The notes beneath the pieces are model-generated. The model did not search any database. It saw only the letters and a list, made by a program, of their open reading frames with translations, and was not told the DNA's origin. Made by a program: the position numbers and the translations under genes. A stretch of DNA of 64,000 nt from Paragyromitra xinjiangensis (Eukaryota; Ascomycota; Pezizomycetes; Pezizales; Discinaceae), in assembly GCA_038503065.1 (NCBI GenBank), contig JBCAMK010000001.1, positions 2,480,001 to 2,544,000 of the forward strand, read 5' to 3'. Numbering within the stretch: the first letter of the stretch is position 1; every line of letters starts with the position of its first letter. Of this stretch, positions 1 to 11,123 are shown piece after piece.

Positions 1-3000
1 AAGGAGCAGATGGGTGGTAAGTTGAGGGGGGAGGGCTAAGTTCGCGACTCTGGAAGTACTTCCTGTTTAGCGGGATTTGAGAGGAGGCTCAAGGCGGCGA
101 GACCTTAAGTTGTAGCGCTATTAGACTTTGGGACTAGCGGCACTACCATACGTTAGTCGCCTCTTCACGGTGTCGACAGTCGGGTGATCAGCCAGCTAGG
201 GAAAGGGGAGCGTGTCTCTGCCCTTCCTTTGTTGTGGATTCGATCACCCATCCACCCATACTCACATTTGATGTTCTCTCTCTCTTTTCCTGCGTTTCTT
301 ATAGTATATGGCCTATAACGTTGATTGAGTGGTGCGGTTCAATTTGGACAGGATGTTCCGAAATACAACACGAAGAAAGAGGCGGCTGACAATCGAAATT
401 ATTCTGCTAAGTCTCAGGAAGATCTAGCCACGTCCAGCATAACTCTCTGGGTCTGAGCTCCACATATAGCAACCGTACCAAGGCAAGCTGAACGGCTAAG
501 CAAGGAATGACACTGGGCTCTCTTCGGACAAAATACGATTGATTCAAAAAAACGGGAAGTAGTCGATAGATGGGTAACGGCGGGAAGTGGTGGCCGGAAC
601 CAAGGTTTCCGGATTCGGGTCGGCGCTCAGGGAAGTGTCCACGATATCCGTAGAGACAGCCCAACTCAGAGCCGCAAATAGAGTAAGACCACAGATAGAG
701 AGGATGGGAGAGCGAGTAGTCGAGAAACTTCAATGTACCCGCGTGAAGACCTACTCGTAATATCACTGCAACATTGCAGCTGTTGGGAGGTAGGTGGGGA
801 GCGGATGTCAGTTGGAGGCTCCGAACTGGCGTGTTGAGGCTTCAAATTTTTGACAAGGATCTTTACTCTGTGATCCACTAGTGTTGCGGAGGATGGGCAA
901 GGGAGGGATCGAGGCTGCTCGACAAGAACGAGCATGGAGTGATAATTTCCACACCACTCATGAATCTGACACCCGGACGGCTCTGGGAAAAGAGCCGCGC
1001 TGAGAGAGTACGGCAACGAGCCTGTATGTAGCAGGCTCAAAAAGCAGATAACGACCGGGGTTGGGAATGCAGGCAAGGATGGGGGCGGTTGAGATGAGGA
1101 TCCGCTCAGGCAGCTCAAATACACATCCATTACGAGGCAACAACGAGAATAAGGGAATCCATGGCTTCCAAGAACTCGAGAAGATACCTGTAGGCATCAA
1201 GCCAGCTCGACTATGACGAGATGATTGTTATATCAATTTAACAGATGGAGGCTCTTTTATGCTTCGAGGTTCCTCCAACATGCTCATCTCTGTCTGTCCC
1301 GTCAATTCCTGGAGCTACAGGTAGTATTACAGTATACAGATTGCTATTTGGTCCCTTTAATTCCTACCCCACTGCCCCCGCTTGTTCCAAATATGCACTC
1401 CCCAAAAGGCATGTCAGCCTCTGTTCCGGCTCTTCCTCATGTTATGTTTGCTGATGATACATGGACTTCCGCATATGTACACTCCCAAAGCCTTACATAC
1501 TTCACCTCCCAGCCTCCCCTCCGCAGCACTAGTGCGGCGAAAAATGAGGGGCTCTTCTAGGGCTCTTCTTGCTCAACCGACCGCGAATCACTCGGTCATG
1601 GAAACAACACGGTTTTCGCCCCATGCGTCGATCTTACAGCACCTGTCTCACTGCAAATAACGTCGTGGAGTCCCAAACTCAACATCGGCATTTTCGTATC
1701 ATGATGGCTTTGGAAAGCATCAAGCGATCAGGTACTTATACTTAAATTATCCAAAAAGCGAAGGCCTTTTACCCATATTCTCCCCATATCAAATGACGAG
1801 ATGGCGATTCAACACCTCCCAACACGATGCACAAACAGCCAAACGCAAGAAAGCTTCTGAGGATATGCACTGCCCCCGGCAAAACACACGTGAAGTTGTG
1901 GAACTTTAAACGAGATGCATCGTGATTGGGCTATGGGGAAGAGCACGTTTCTGGTAGTACCCCGCCCTACCAAATTGCGTTTACAGTATCCGTACCCAGT
2001 CTCAACAAAAGCACCACCGATGGCTAGTCACAAATACTATAATCAACGTTTTATAGTTGGTCTTTGCACTGAGAACTCTGTCGATTCCGCTTAGCCCCTC
2101 TTTTTTTCGATTCGTTGATTTGGGTGTGAACGGTAAGGCACGCATTGGCGGGAAAAAGGCTCAAGGCGCCTAAGGAACGGAGCCGAGAGGTGGGTTCCTC
2201 TCCTCATGCACGGCATCCCTTCTACATACTTCATTCTCACCTCAGTGCGCAGAGCTTTTAGTGAGGATTCTTAAGGTGCTACGCATAACATGCAGGCTGC
2301 TGAAGTTACAGTGCGGGGAGGTCCTCTCCGACACTGAGTCCCAGAACCGGGCAAACACCCGTATTTTACATAACCTGCTTCGTAGCTCAAAACATCTTAG
2401 AACCCTATGTGTAAGAGGATTTGTCCTCCTGGCGGAGGCTGTGAAGGAAAATAAGCTTTCCTTGCCAGGCCATCTCATTCTTACGATACGCCTCCACATC
2501 AACCGGTAAAATTCTCAGATGTTTTAGATGAGTAAATTTTTAATCCTCTTTGAGGTTCGGGGGTTGTGTATGTACTCTGGTACGTTTCACCCGGCATCCT
2601 CATTTATTGATATGTTGTGCGGCATAATCCAGCGTACTCTAAGACTTGGTGTAACTTTAACTTCAAAACCAGAGTCTAGATCGCGATACAGAATTATTTC
2701 TAAACGAACGCACAGAACATGTATGCGTATATTTGGGGATTCAATTCGTTATCGTATTTACTGTGGGGGCTGGAATTCTGGAAAGAGCGATGCCCTTAAA
2801 CGGTCATTCTAAGAGCAGGAATTCGGAGAGTTTGGCTGAGGAAAGCCGAGACTGTGGGGGTTAAGGCACAGCGCCATGGGAGCCTCAAGCGTCAACACTA
2901 ATTTACATGAGCCGCTTTTAAGCCGCCTTGCCGAGGGTTCTACCCCTGTTGTAAGCCTCAAGTCGCCGCAATTATTCCAACGGCAACGTGTGGATTGGTG

Positions 3001-6000
3001 GAGTGTCACTCAATGAACGTATTTAGACTACAATCTCCGCTTGCGGCATTTTCCTTGTACTCTAGAACAAACCCACTGCATCTAACCGAGGTATTAGGGG
3101 AACGTCCGTGTTGGTAAGGACAGACGCTTTACCATTACTTTACATGTAAATAATTAGCACTGACTGTGTAATAAAAATAGTCCCTTCCTATCGCATTGCT
3201 CGAATTCTATATCAAGTGCTTTAAGTGCTTTGTTAAGTTTTCTCTGGAGAGCAACACTTATTTTTGGTGGAAAGTGCGATTTCACTGCCAAGATCTTGCG
3301 GCAGCACGTACGGGTCGCTAGGTCACTCGGTTTGCGCAAAAGGGTATTCCATGATTCAAGTCTAAAAGCACTGTAGCAAATAAATGCCTTTTTTTGGTTG
3401 CTTCGTTTTATTTCCTTTTGGACGCAATATCTCCTGTATTATAGTTGATATATGTAGAACCCAGCTAGAGGTATCCATTAAACGGTTTTATGTTCCATTC
3501 CATAATCCAGTCATCAATATTGGTATTAATAGCATCACTGCGAAACTCGACCTTGATGACCGCAGTGGTGGCGCACGAGGATAACTATGTGCCCTGGATT
3601 TTATATACAGAAGTATAAGATAAATTCAGTCAGGAGGTCTATTTTTTAGCTATATAGATGACATAGTGGTGTGTGTGTGTGTGTGTGTGTAGATCCTACT
3701 ACATTTACTACTTGGTAGGGTATTCCGGTAGATATCAAATTACTACAAGATTCAACCAGTTGTGTGACTCGATTCTTTAGCAAATGCTGTAGCGCTTCCG
3801 GTTTATTTCTGTATTTTTTAAGGATGCGGTACCAATTTTACTCCCTTTTTCTCATACTGCTGTAGTTGTGTTAACTGGGGCCTGAAAAGGGATGTTGAGC
3901 CTCGTGCTGTATTATATCTAAAACACTGATCCTTTTTGGGTGGATACTATTTCACCAGCCTCCATGCTAGCTGGACATGTATTAGATTGCGAAATCGAGG
4001 CTCAAAAAATGGATCGAAATGCCCAGAGATCTGCCTGTCGTGATTTTCAGCCCCATTCCCTCAATCGACTAAGCGAAAGAAGCAGCGCACATGGTATAGG
4101 TATTTATCCGAAGATTTCCAAGCATCGTTTGTCGATCACCATATTCATCATAACGTATGCACATCCCTACTTTAAATCCTGACCGAAATTTGGTTACTTA
4201 ATACCATAGAATATCCGCTATGTACCGGCTACCGCTCGAAGCATCTACCCACGTAAGCAGTGTAATAGGGAGGTTTTATACTTAGTAGACAGCATATGGC
4301 CCAGATTCTTTTGAGGCTCATGATCTTGGTTGACAAAAGCAAAAAAAAAAACGTGTGCCTTTATCGATAATCAGAATTAGGCATGCATGTGACGTACGTG
4401 GCATCTGTGCCTTCAGAGCTGGCGGTGTGTGTATGGAGACAATGGCTGGTACCCGGGTACGCAGCGCGGGCGGATACAAGAGCCCTCGTTCCGTTTAGGC
4501 GCCTTTGGATCAGATTAACTTAGAGCGAAGATAAGTAATATCTTGAGTGGAAAGAACTTTTGCTGGCGGTGGTTTGTTATCTTAATAATTGTATCCAAGC
4601 CCATGGTGTGTCTTCTACTGTATTAAGTATATGTAGCTATGCTCTAGTAGCCTGTTTAAGACCATGAATTAATGAGGTTATCTAGCTTCTATTGAGCCAT
4701 GTTGATGAGGGTAACAACCTTCCTCATGTGTTGAGTTTCCATTTGTAGGTATTTATTCCGAAGGCAAACGGGAAAACTGTGTCTTAGTGATCTGACCCAC
4801 ATTTCATAAGAGGCTAAGATCGACGGAAGGAATGCTAAAAGAGCCGTAGCCACAAAGCTTGGTACATCGATATTGTAATCCTAAAAGAAAAGCCGAATGC
4901 GAGGCAAGTGAAATAGCCAAGTAGCTCAACCACGTCAAGCCATATGTGGGCGCACAGTTTTCAAAGAAGGAAACTAGAGGACAGCACTCTTTAGGTGCCG
5001 GGTTAGTGCTCAACTATTTCGGAGAGTAATATATGAGGGGAATGTGCTATGGGAGATGCTTGAGCACCGCAGATACCTCTACAGCGAGCAAGACGGGTTA
5101 CCACTTACTTTCTTGGCAGGTATATTATTAACCAATCAGATTATGGCATACATGCATACGTGCCTCCTATAAAGCTTATGACTAAAGGCTTTTACCATTT
5201 AGAGCCTATTTGGACATTTTCAGGCCTGTTTTCGTCGTTACGCCGCTAGTACCTACTGTATACGTGTATACGGATGCCCCGGGTTTCACTATTTGTTTAA
5301 TCGCGAGTTTGCTTTGAGTTACCAACTGAAACGAAACATAAGAGCTTAAGGCTACTATAGGCCCTAGTTAGTTCCACTTCCTGGTAGCGGCCAGGGATTA
5401 CTAATTTCTTGATACAGAAGCTTACCTCTAGGAGCTCGAGAGCTGAAGGAAACTACCTTTTATCAGCTTTTTGAAAAGAGGTGAAGTAGAGTGACTTGGA
5501 GCTTAATATTACTTTTTGGTACTCGATAAAAGGCCTCCTTCCTCATATACGTACCATGTTCTTTCGGCGAATCCTCCGCCTTTCCCCGACCCTAGTACGT
5601 GTTCTATTAGCTGAACAATCACCTGTTCCAAAATCATGCGCCAGGCAATTCATACACCCTCCGGGTATAGAAGATCGGCAAAATGTCCTGACTAGGGAGT
5701 GATATCCGAATGTGCATCTCAGAGTTGTATGTACTTTAGTTCGGGCGAGCGGTTACCCCTCGCTTGATCAAGCTGGGTGGAAACACGAGTTTGGAATTTA
5801 TAGATATATGTTTTAGGTTTGGATGTGGGTCAAGAATTTCACCATCTATTTCATAAGAGGGAATGTGCACAAAGCTCTTTAAGGAACTGTTTTGGGTACG
5901 GAGCTATCGTGTGCAATCTATCTCAAACATACCCATGTCCACAGTGAGGCTCTATAAGTACCCTGACCTTGTGTGGCTCCACACTGCATTCACGGAAATT

Positions 6001-6585
6001 TTATCTGTGTGTGGCTAGTAATAATGGCCATTAATTCAGAAGATCGGTAAATGTTATCTTCATCATGTGGGGCTTCTAAGATCCCACGCGCCCTTGTGGA
6101 ATATATGCTGGTAAAATATCTCAACTCACATCATACGAGAACCAGTACCAATCTTATGATCGATCTGGCCCTAGTTGTCGGATATAAAGTTACCACCTTC
6201 TCTTTCAGTTCCTAGTCTTTTTGACTTGAAAATGTGGTTGTATTGGCAAAGCCCTACTGGATACTTTGTGTTGACATATGATTGGGTTACCTTATCGAAT
6301 GGATTTAGATGTTTTTATCCCTTGGCGTTCCACTCGTTGAGTACTGCCGACGAGTGATTTCATATGAAGTAATTTACCAACGTAATGCCATAGATTTAGG
6401 CTAGGCTGGCTATAGGTCGCTTTGGCAACTTATTTGTTTTCCTAATTGCATATGTGGCAGTTCACATGGATTTTAACAGCATGACCATTTCTCACCAGTT
6501 CAGTGTGATGACTTCAATTGCAATTGAGCACGTGGATGGGGAGTGAACACATGTTGAAACTTTATAGGCTTGGCCTGTAAAATTT
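1..6585. other. Intergenic, no recognisable gene
   Basis: Only short scattered open frames with no recognisable domain occur on either strand. They are interrupted often and show no fungal splice-joined continuation that I could follow. Base composition is mixed. I see no LTR pair, tRNA or rRNA. The only simple repeat worth noting is a GT dinucleotide run near 3.67 kb. This is probably intergenic or decayed sequence. Confidence 0.6.
3669..3690. repeat. (GT)11 microsatellite
   Basis: An uninterrupted GT dinucleotide run of eleven units lies in gene-free DNA. Confidence 0.95.
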
Positions 6586-7031
6586 CTATTCGGTTTGGCT
6601 CCCGGTGGGATTAGAACATGCGCTGGTATCTGCGATAAAACTACGCGGTAGCTTTTTTTTTAATAATGATTTTATTATAACTAGAATTCTAGCTACAAAA
6701 GGATAGGACCCTTTATGGGTATTCATCCTATGGCATGAGAAACCCCAGCCAATAAAAATATAAAATATAAAAACAAAAGTACAAGTACTAATGTTCATGA
6801 AAAATAAACTCAGGAACAAGTTCCCATCCACACTATAATGAATCCCGAAGCCTGCAAAAAACACAGTAGCAACGAGACCCTTTCGGCTTTTTAGGGCCAT
6901 CATATAACGTGTTTTCCGCCCAACCCTCCTTTCACTTCGCCCACACAAAAAACAACAAACAAAAACAAAAACAAACCACACCCAAAAACAACACACATCA
7001 GTAAAAAAAAAATTGCGCCCAGTAGGTACAT

Positions 7032-7048
7032 ATTCCGCCCGACCGCCT
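7032..7048 (+). repeat. Left copy of 17-bp direct repeat flanking the minisatellite region
   Basis: The 17-mer ATTCCGCCCGACCGCCT occurs here and again, identical, at 8888-8904. The bases just before both copies also match loosely (GGTACAT versus GGTAAC). The two copies bracket about 1.84 kb that includes the 22-bp and 40-bp tandem repeats. This suggests one composite repetitive unit, or ends shared by two related elements. Confidence 0.8.
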
Positions 7049-7271
7049 GCCGCGCCCGGGCGAAACTAGCTGCAGGCTGTGCTTCCCCTGGCGCCGCTTG
7101 GTGCCTGTACCGCTTCCCAGGCGACCTCCCACCATCTGGCAGCGCTGGGCGGCAGCTCGAGTACTTAGCAAATTTTCGATCGAATTTTTTCTAAGTCCCT
7201 GAAAACCCGGGACTTAGCAAAATTCACTTCACTCGCCTCCCAGGCACTTAGCGATTTCGAAAAATCTGGAG

Positions 7272-7315
7272 GTCGCTTAGTCATCACAATGTAGTCGCTT
7301 AGTCATCACTTTGTA
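7272..7315 (+). repeat. 22-bp tandem duplication
   Basis: Two adjacent 22-bp units, GTCGCTTAGTCATCAC followed by AATGTA or TTTGTA, lie at 7272-7293 and 7294-7315. They differ at two positions. A third, degenerate partial unit (GTTGCCAAGTCATC) follows at 7316-7329. Related CTTAGC words recur at about 7161, 7213 and 7247, so the 7.15-7.35 kb stretch seems to be built from a repeated CTTAG-containing word. Confidence 0.85.
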
Positions 7316-7660
7316 GTTGCCAAGTCATCGCTTAGTCGTCGCCAAAGCAACACCTAGTAAGACACCAATCTCCACCTCCCCCTATTCCCTCCCGTCCTTC
7401 CTACTATTGCTTCCCCCTATTCCCTCCCACCATTCCCAACCTCGCTGTACCATAGGACTTTGCTAACATCGTGACTTTTAGGCTCGAAATACTAAGCTCT
7501 GTTTGCAAAGAAACTCCTAGGTAACGTCTCACTCCCGTTTATATGGTTCCCGCTGATATGCCTCCTAGACTCGCTTCGATCCACTGCTTCAGCTTCCTCT
7601 GCCTCCGCCGGCTGCCTGCTTCGCTGCTTCCGCCTAAGCGAGCTCAGGAGGCAGCTCAAT

Positions 7661-8570
7661 TGGCTGATCGATTCGCTGCCTCCGCCTCTGCAGCCTCCGC
7701 CATATGGTCGATCCGCTGCCTGAGCTTCCGCCGCCTCCTGAGCTTCCGCCGCCTCCTGGAGGTCGTCGATCTGCTTCCTGAGCTTCCTCCGCCTCCGCCA
7801 TATGGTCGATTCGCTGCCTGAGCTTCCGCTGCCTGCGCCACATGGTCTATTCGCTGCTGCAGCTTCCTGCGCCTGCGCCAATAGGTCGATTCGCTGCCTG
7901 AGCTTCCGCTGCCTGCGCCACATGGTCGATCCGCTTCCTGAGCTTCCGCTGCCTCAGCCAATTGATCGATTCGCTGCAGCCGCCTCCGCTGCCTGCGCCA
8001 ATAGGTCGATTCGCTGCCTGAGCTTCCGCCGCCTCCTGGAGGTCGTCGATCCGCTGCCTGAGCTTCTGCTGCCTCCGCCATATGGTCGATTCGCTGCCTG
8101 AGCTTCCGCCGCCTCCGCCACATGGTCGATCCGCTGCTGCAGCTTCTGCAGCTTCCTCCGCTTCCGCCATATGGTCAATTCGCTGCCTGAGCCTGAGCCT
8201 GAGCCTGCGCCTGCGCCAATAGGTCGATTCGCTGCCTGAGCTTCCGCCGCTTCCACCATATGGTCAATTCGCTGCCTGAGCTTCCTCCGCTTCCGCCATA
8301 TGGTCAATTCGCTGCCTGAGCTTCCGCTGCCTCCGCCACATGGTCGATTCGCTGCAGCAGCCTCCGCTGCCTGCGCCATATGGTCAATTCGCTGCCTGAG
8401 CCTGAGCCTGAGCCTGCGCCTGCGCCATATGGTCAATTCGCTGCCTGAGCCTGAGCCTGAGCCTGAGCCTGCGCCTGAGCCTGCGCCTGAGCCTGCGCCT
8501 GCGCCTGTGCCTGCGCCAATAGGTCAATTCGCTGCCTGCCTCTGGCAGGTCGTCGACTCGCTGCTGCAGC
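7661..8570. repeat. 40-bp minisatellite array (about 20 units), open in several frames
   Basis: The anchor word TCGAT/TCAAT, followed by TCGCTGCCTGAGCTTCC-like sequence, recurs at 7668, 7708, 7766, 7806, 7846, 7886, 7926, 7966, 8006, 8046, 8086, 8126, 8175, 8224, 8264, 8304, 8344, 8384, 8433 and 8524. The spacing is 40 bp in most cases, with variants of 49, 58 and 91 bp. Every spacing is 1 modulo 3. On the minus strand all three frames stay open for long stretches (for example 7954-8436, 7847-8170 and 7656-8123). One frame cycles through an Ala/Glu/Gln-rich module, a Gly/Ser-rich module and an Arg/Lys-rich module, giving a 40-residue super-repeat from three DNA units. Whether it is transcribed is unknown. 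No start context, intron or flanking conserved domain supports a gene, so I list it as a repeat. Confidence 0.9.
8398..8518 (+). repeat. CCTGAG/CCTGCG hexanucleotide expansion inside the minisatellite
   Basis: Within the 40-bp array, two stretches (about 8398-8426 and 8445-8515) consist of tandem CCTGAG and CCTGCG hexamers. They read Pro-Glu/Pro-Ala on the plus strand and Gln-Ala on the minus strand. This slippage-prone tract accounts for the 49-bp and 91-bp unit lengths there. Confidence 0.9.
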
Positions 8571-8887
8571 TTCCACAGAAGCTAGTTTAGCTGCGCCCTC
8601 GATATTTGTACATAGATATATAGATAGATACATAGAATAAAGCAATTGTCAATGATATTGGTTCCATACAAGTGATTCCCGAATATTCCAGGCCCTACTG
8701 CACAAATCCATTCTACAGGGCGAACTGCTGCCAAAATCCTGCGGCAGCGAGGGACCACCCACGCCCAGAAGCAGCCCACTACACCTCTTGCTACAGGATG
8801 AAACGACCTCCTCCAGGCGGTCAAAGGTCTAGAAACCATGCCTCCCGGGCGCGCCGAGGTGCTGCAGCAACCTAGCAGAAGGGTAAC

Positions 8888-8904
8888 ATTCCGCCCGACC
8901 GCCT
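8888..8904 (+). repeat. Right copy of 17-bp direct repeat flanking the minisatellite region
   Basis: This is identical to 7032-7048. It is followed by a small hairpin-forming segment (CCGCCTAGACCTCCAGGCGG). Confidence 0.8.
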
Positions 8905-9188
8905 AGACCTCCAGGCGGCCAGGGCGGCTTTATCGATTTTTACTGATGCATCCACACGCGACACCACCTCGCTGGTGGGTAGTTTCGTTCTTCCAAACTA
9001 CCAAACAAAATATAAAACACATTAAACAATACTTCTTACTTATTTCCCTCTTCCCCTCTCGCAACCCAACCCTCCACGACTGACAAGGGTTTTTTATCCC
9101 GGTACCGGAGTGCATACATAGAGCCCTCCCCTTACACCCAGTCCCTCAACTGATGGACTCTACGAAGAGCCAGTGCAAGATCTCTAGC

Positions 9189-9354
9189 CGGTAGTGGGGC
9201 GACCTGATGGAGTTGTTCTAAATCGGTATCGGAATCTTTTCCCAAAAGCGTTGGGCGGCAACCTTCACGCTGTGTCTTCTGGCCGATAGTGGAAGTAGGA
9301 TTCGGAAAACAATTACGCGGTAGCTATAGGTAGCCTGATGTAGTTGTTCTGAAG
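9189..9354 (+). repeat. Diverged direct repeat with CGGTAG...CCTGATG.AGTTGTTCT core
   Basis: The segment beginning CGGTAGTGGGGCGACCTGATG near 9189 is echoed by CGGTAGCTATAGGTAGCCTGATG near 9319. Both continue with an AGTTGTTCT word. A weaker echo (GGCCGATAGTGGAAGTAGG) lies near 9281. These look like diverged tandem copies of a short element. The word TACGCGGTAGCT at 9314-9325 is also found at 6642-6653. Confidence 0.55.
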
Positions 9355-9366
9355 TTGCGAGTTAAT

Positions 9367-9470
9367 CAAGTATTGGCTAGTCTCGTGCCCAGCCCATCCT
9401 GCGCAGTTTGCTGCGCACCGTGGACAGCGACCATAGGTGGTAGGGGATGGGAACGAGCCCAAGTATTGGC
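9367..9470 (+). mobile_element. Miniature hairpin insertion, copy 1, with 11-bp flanking direct repeats
   Basis: An 82-bp segment (9378-9459) begins AGTCTCGTGCCCAGCCC at 9379 and ends with GGGATGGGAACGAGCCC, so its ends can pair as an imperfect hairpin. It is flanked by an 11-bp direct repeat, CAAGTATTGGC, at 9367-9377 and 9460-9470. A homologous copy in the opposite orientation lies at 49512-49586 and has a different flanking repeat. Two copies with different flanking duplications point to transposition. The mechanism is unknown, and no known family is recognised. Confidence 0.65.
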
Positions 9471-9850
9471 CAACCTCCTTGTCTAATAATAGCTTAGACG
9501 TATTTTGGCCTCCATTCTACACCACATAGCATATTTTTCGAATAGAAGCCTTGGCTAGAGGCTTTGGCGTCCTGCCAGGCACCGTATCGATCATTTCTTG
9601 CCTAACGTTCGCATTCCCGTGATGGAGGCTTTTCGAAAGATTTTTTTGAGATCTTTATTTGGATCACTTTTAGTGATGAGGAGGGCGACTTTTGCTTCGA
9701 AATTTGTGGCATTTCGGGGAAATTTTTATATTGGAGCCAGGGTGAAATCAGTGATTTCATTGCCAATACTGCAAGTATCCTAGATAACTGTAGCCCTGAA
9801 GCCTAGTCTTAGCTTCAGCCTACATACTTTCTGAGTTTTTATAGATCTGG

Positions 9851-11123
9851 TCATTTGTAGGATGGAAATTTGATATCTTTCCAAACGCCTTCGTAACCTT
9901 CTTGCAGACACTTCTTCCCAGCAACAATATTTCCTAATTTTCCAGCCTGAACAGGGTCAACTTTTAGTACCCCCAACCCATAGATCACAGCAGCAATAAA
10001 TGTGTCACCAGCGCCTGTTGTTTCAACCACTGCGTCGCCATTGTTTGGAGTTGGAAGGTGAGCGAATAGCCAGCCGTTCTCGAAATATCCATCATTCAAT
10101 GCTATCAAGGCTGATGCATGAACGGATTCCCGCGCAACAAAAACGTAGCATCCCTCGCTGCCGACCGTAATATAACCCACGGTGGTTTTCTCGAGCTCTT
10201 TCCCAATTTCTCCCAAAAACCCGCGGACCACTTGCACGTTTTTAAGGTATTGATTTCTGTCGGTATTCTCTCGCGTTGCAATGGAATTCGCATAATTTTT
10301 GGAGATGAATGCGACGTTTGCAAAGCGGAATAACTCTCTTAAACCCTCTCTACCAGGCCTTTCGAAATCTATGCTGATGACCCCCCTATTTGCCCACACT
10401 TTCTGTGCATCGCCGACTTCTGACTGGTCCGGTATATGAGAGACCAGTCTCAAGAATTTAAGCAGCTCTTCGCAGTTTCTACCTTCGGCGTGGATCCAAG
10501 AGGGAGTACGGTTTTCTGTAGCTTCAATCTCTAAATAAAGATCTATATCATGGTAAATGAGATCTCTCATCTCAGGCATGCCCCATTCAGTGACTCTGAT
10601 ATGTCCAATTGAAGTCAGTATAACCAAAAAACATCTAATCGCGTGGCGCATAAATACTCACTCATTGTGACTAATGATCGTTCTCGTATGAGTTGCTACA
10701 GATTCTAGTATATAGGCAGTCGGAGGATTTTTACAGTCGGCTCTATTCAGGACACATGGCTTAATATGTCTTTTTGCGAGCTCTTGTTCCAGAAATCTTA
10801 TTCCCGGATATTATCAGCAAGGTCTTATAAATGAGTTAGACATAAGCCATAGGGACCGAGTCTTTAGAAAAAGGGAAAACATACGCACTGCTTTCCTTGT
10901 TGCCCAAAACGCCCATAAAAAATAATTTCCAGTGCTTATTTTCCTCTCCATTTTCCTCGGCTAGAACCTGCGATAGCACTCCTAAGGTATTTGGGACATT
11001 CCCGCCAAGACGTATTTTACGGGATATGGCCCGTAGCTTTGAGTCTTCATGTGGGAAATAAGGTACTGTGAGCATGATATCCTCGTATATCGCTCCTATT
11101 CCAAGGACCTGAAAGTTTGTCAT
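9851..11123 (-). CDS. pfkB-family carbohydrate kinase (ketohexokinase/ribokinase-like), 3 exons
   Basis: This is a predicted sugar kinase of the pfkB/ribokinase superfamily, cytosolic, phosphorylating a sugar or sugar-like substrate with ATP. The assembled exons are 11123-10885, 10796-10662 and 10595-9851, giving 372 residues, a usual family length. Introns have GTATGT and GTGAGT donors and AAG/CAG acceptors, and all phases agree. The N-terminus shows the substrate-side motif LGGNVPNTLGVL. The middle exon carries TRTIISHN, similar to ketohexokinase-like fungal proteins. The C-terminal signature TTGAGDTF (GAGD at about 319-322) holds the anion hole and the catalytic Asp. The start was chosen because the first Met is followed directly by the conserved LGIGAIYEDIMLTV strand. 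The exact substrate cannot be told from sequence; ketohexokinase-like is an inference. Confidence 0.9.

Noticed and set aside
6588..6655. tRNA-derived SINE on the minus strand
   Set aside because: A B-box-like word (GTTCTAATCCC) and an A-box-like word are present, but no stems pair and no tail or copies were seen.
7661..8570. CRISPR-like regular array
   Set aside because: Units are contiguous 40-bp tandem repeats without unique spacers, in a eukaryotic genome, so this is a minisatellite.
8300..8590. Plus-strand Pro-Glu/Pro-Ala-rich open frame as a gene
   Set aside because: It is the reverse-strand reading of the hexamer expansion within the minisatellite and has no independent support.
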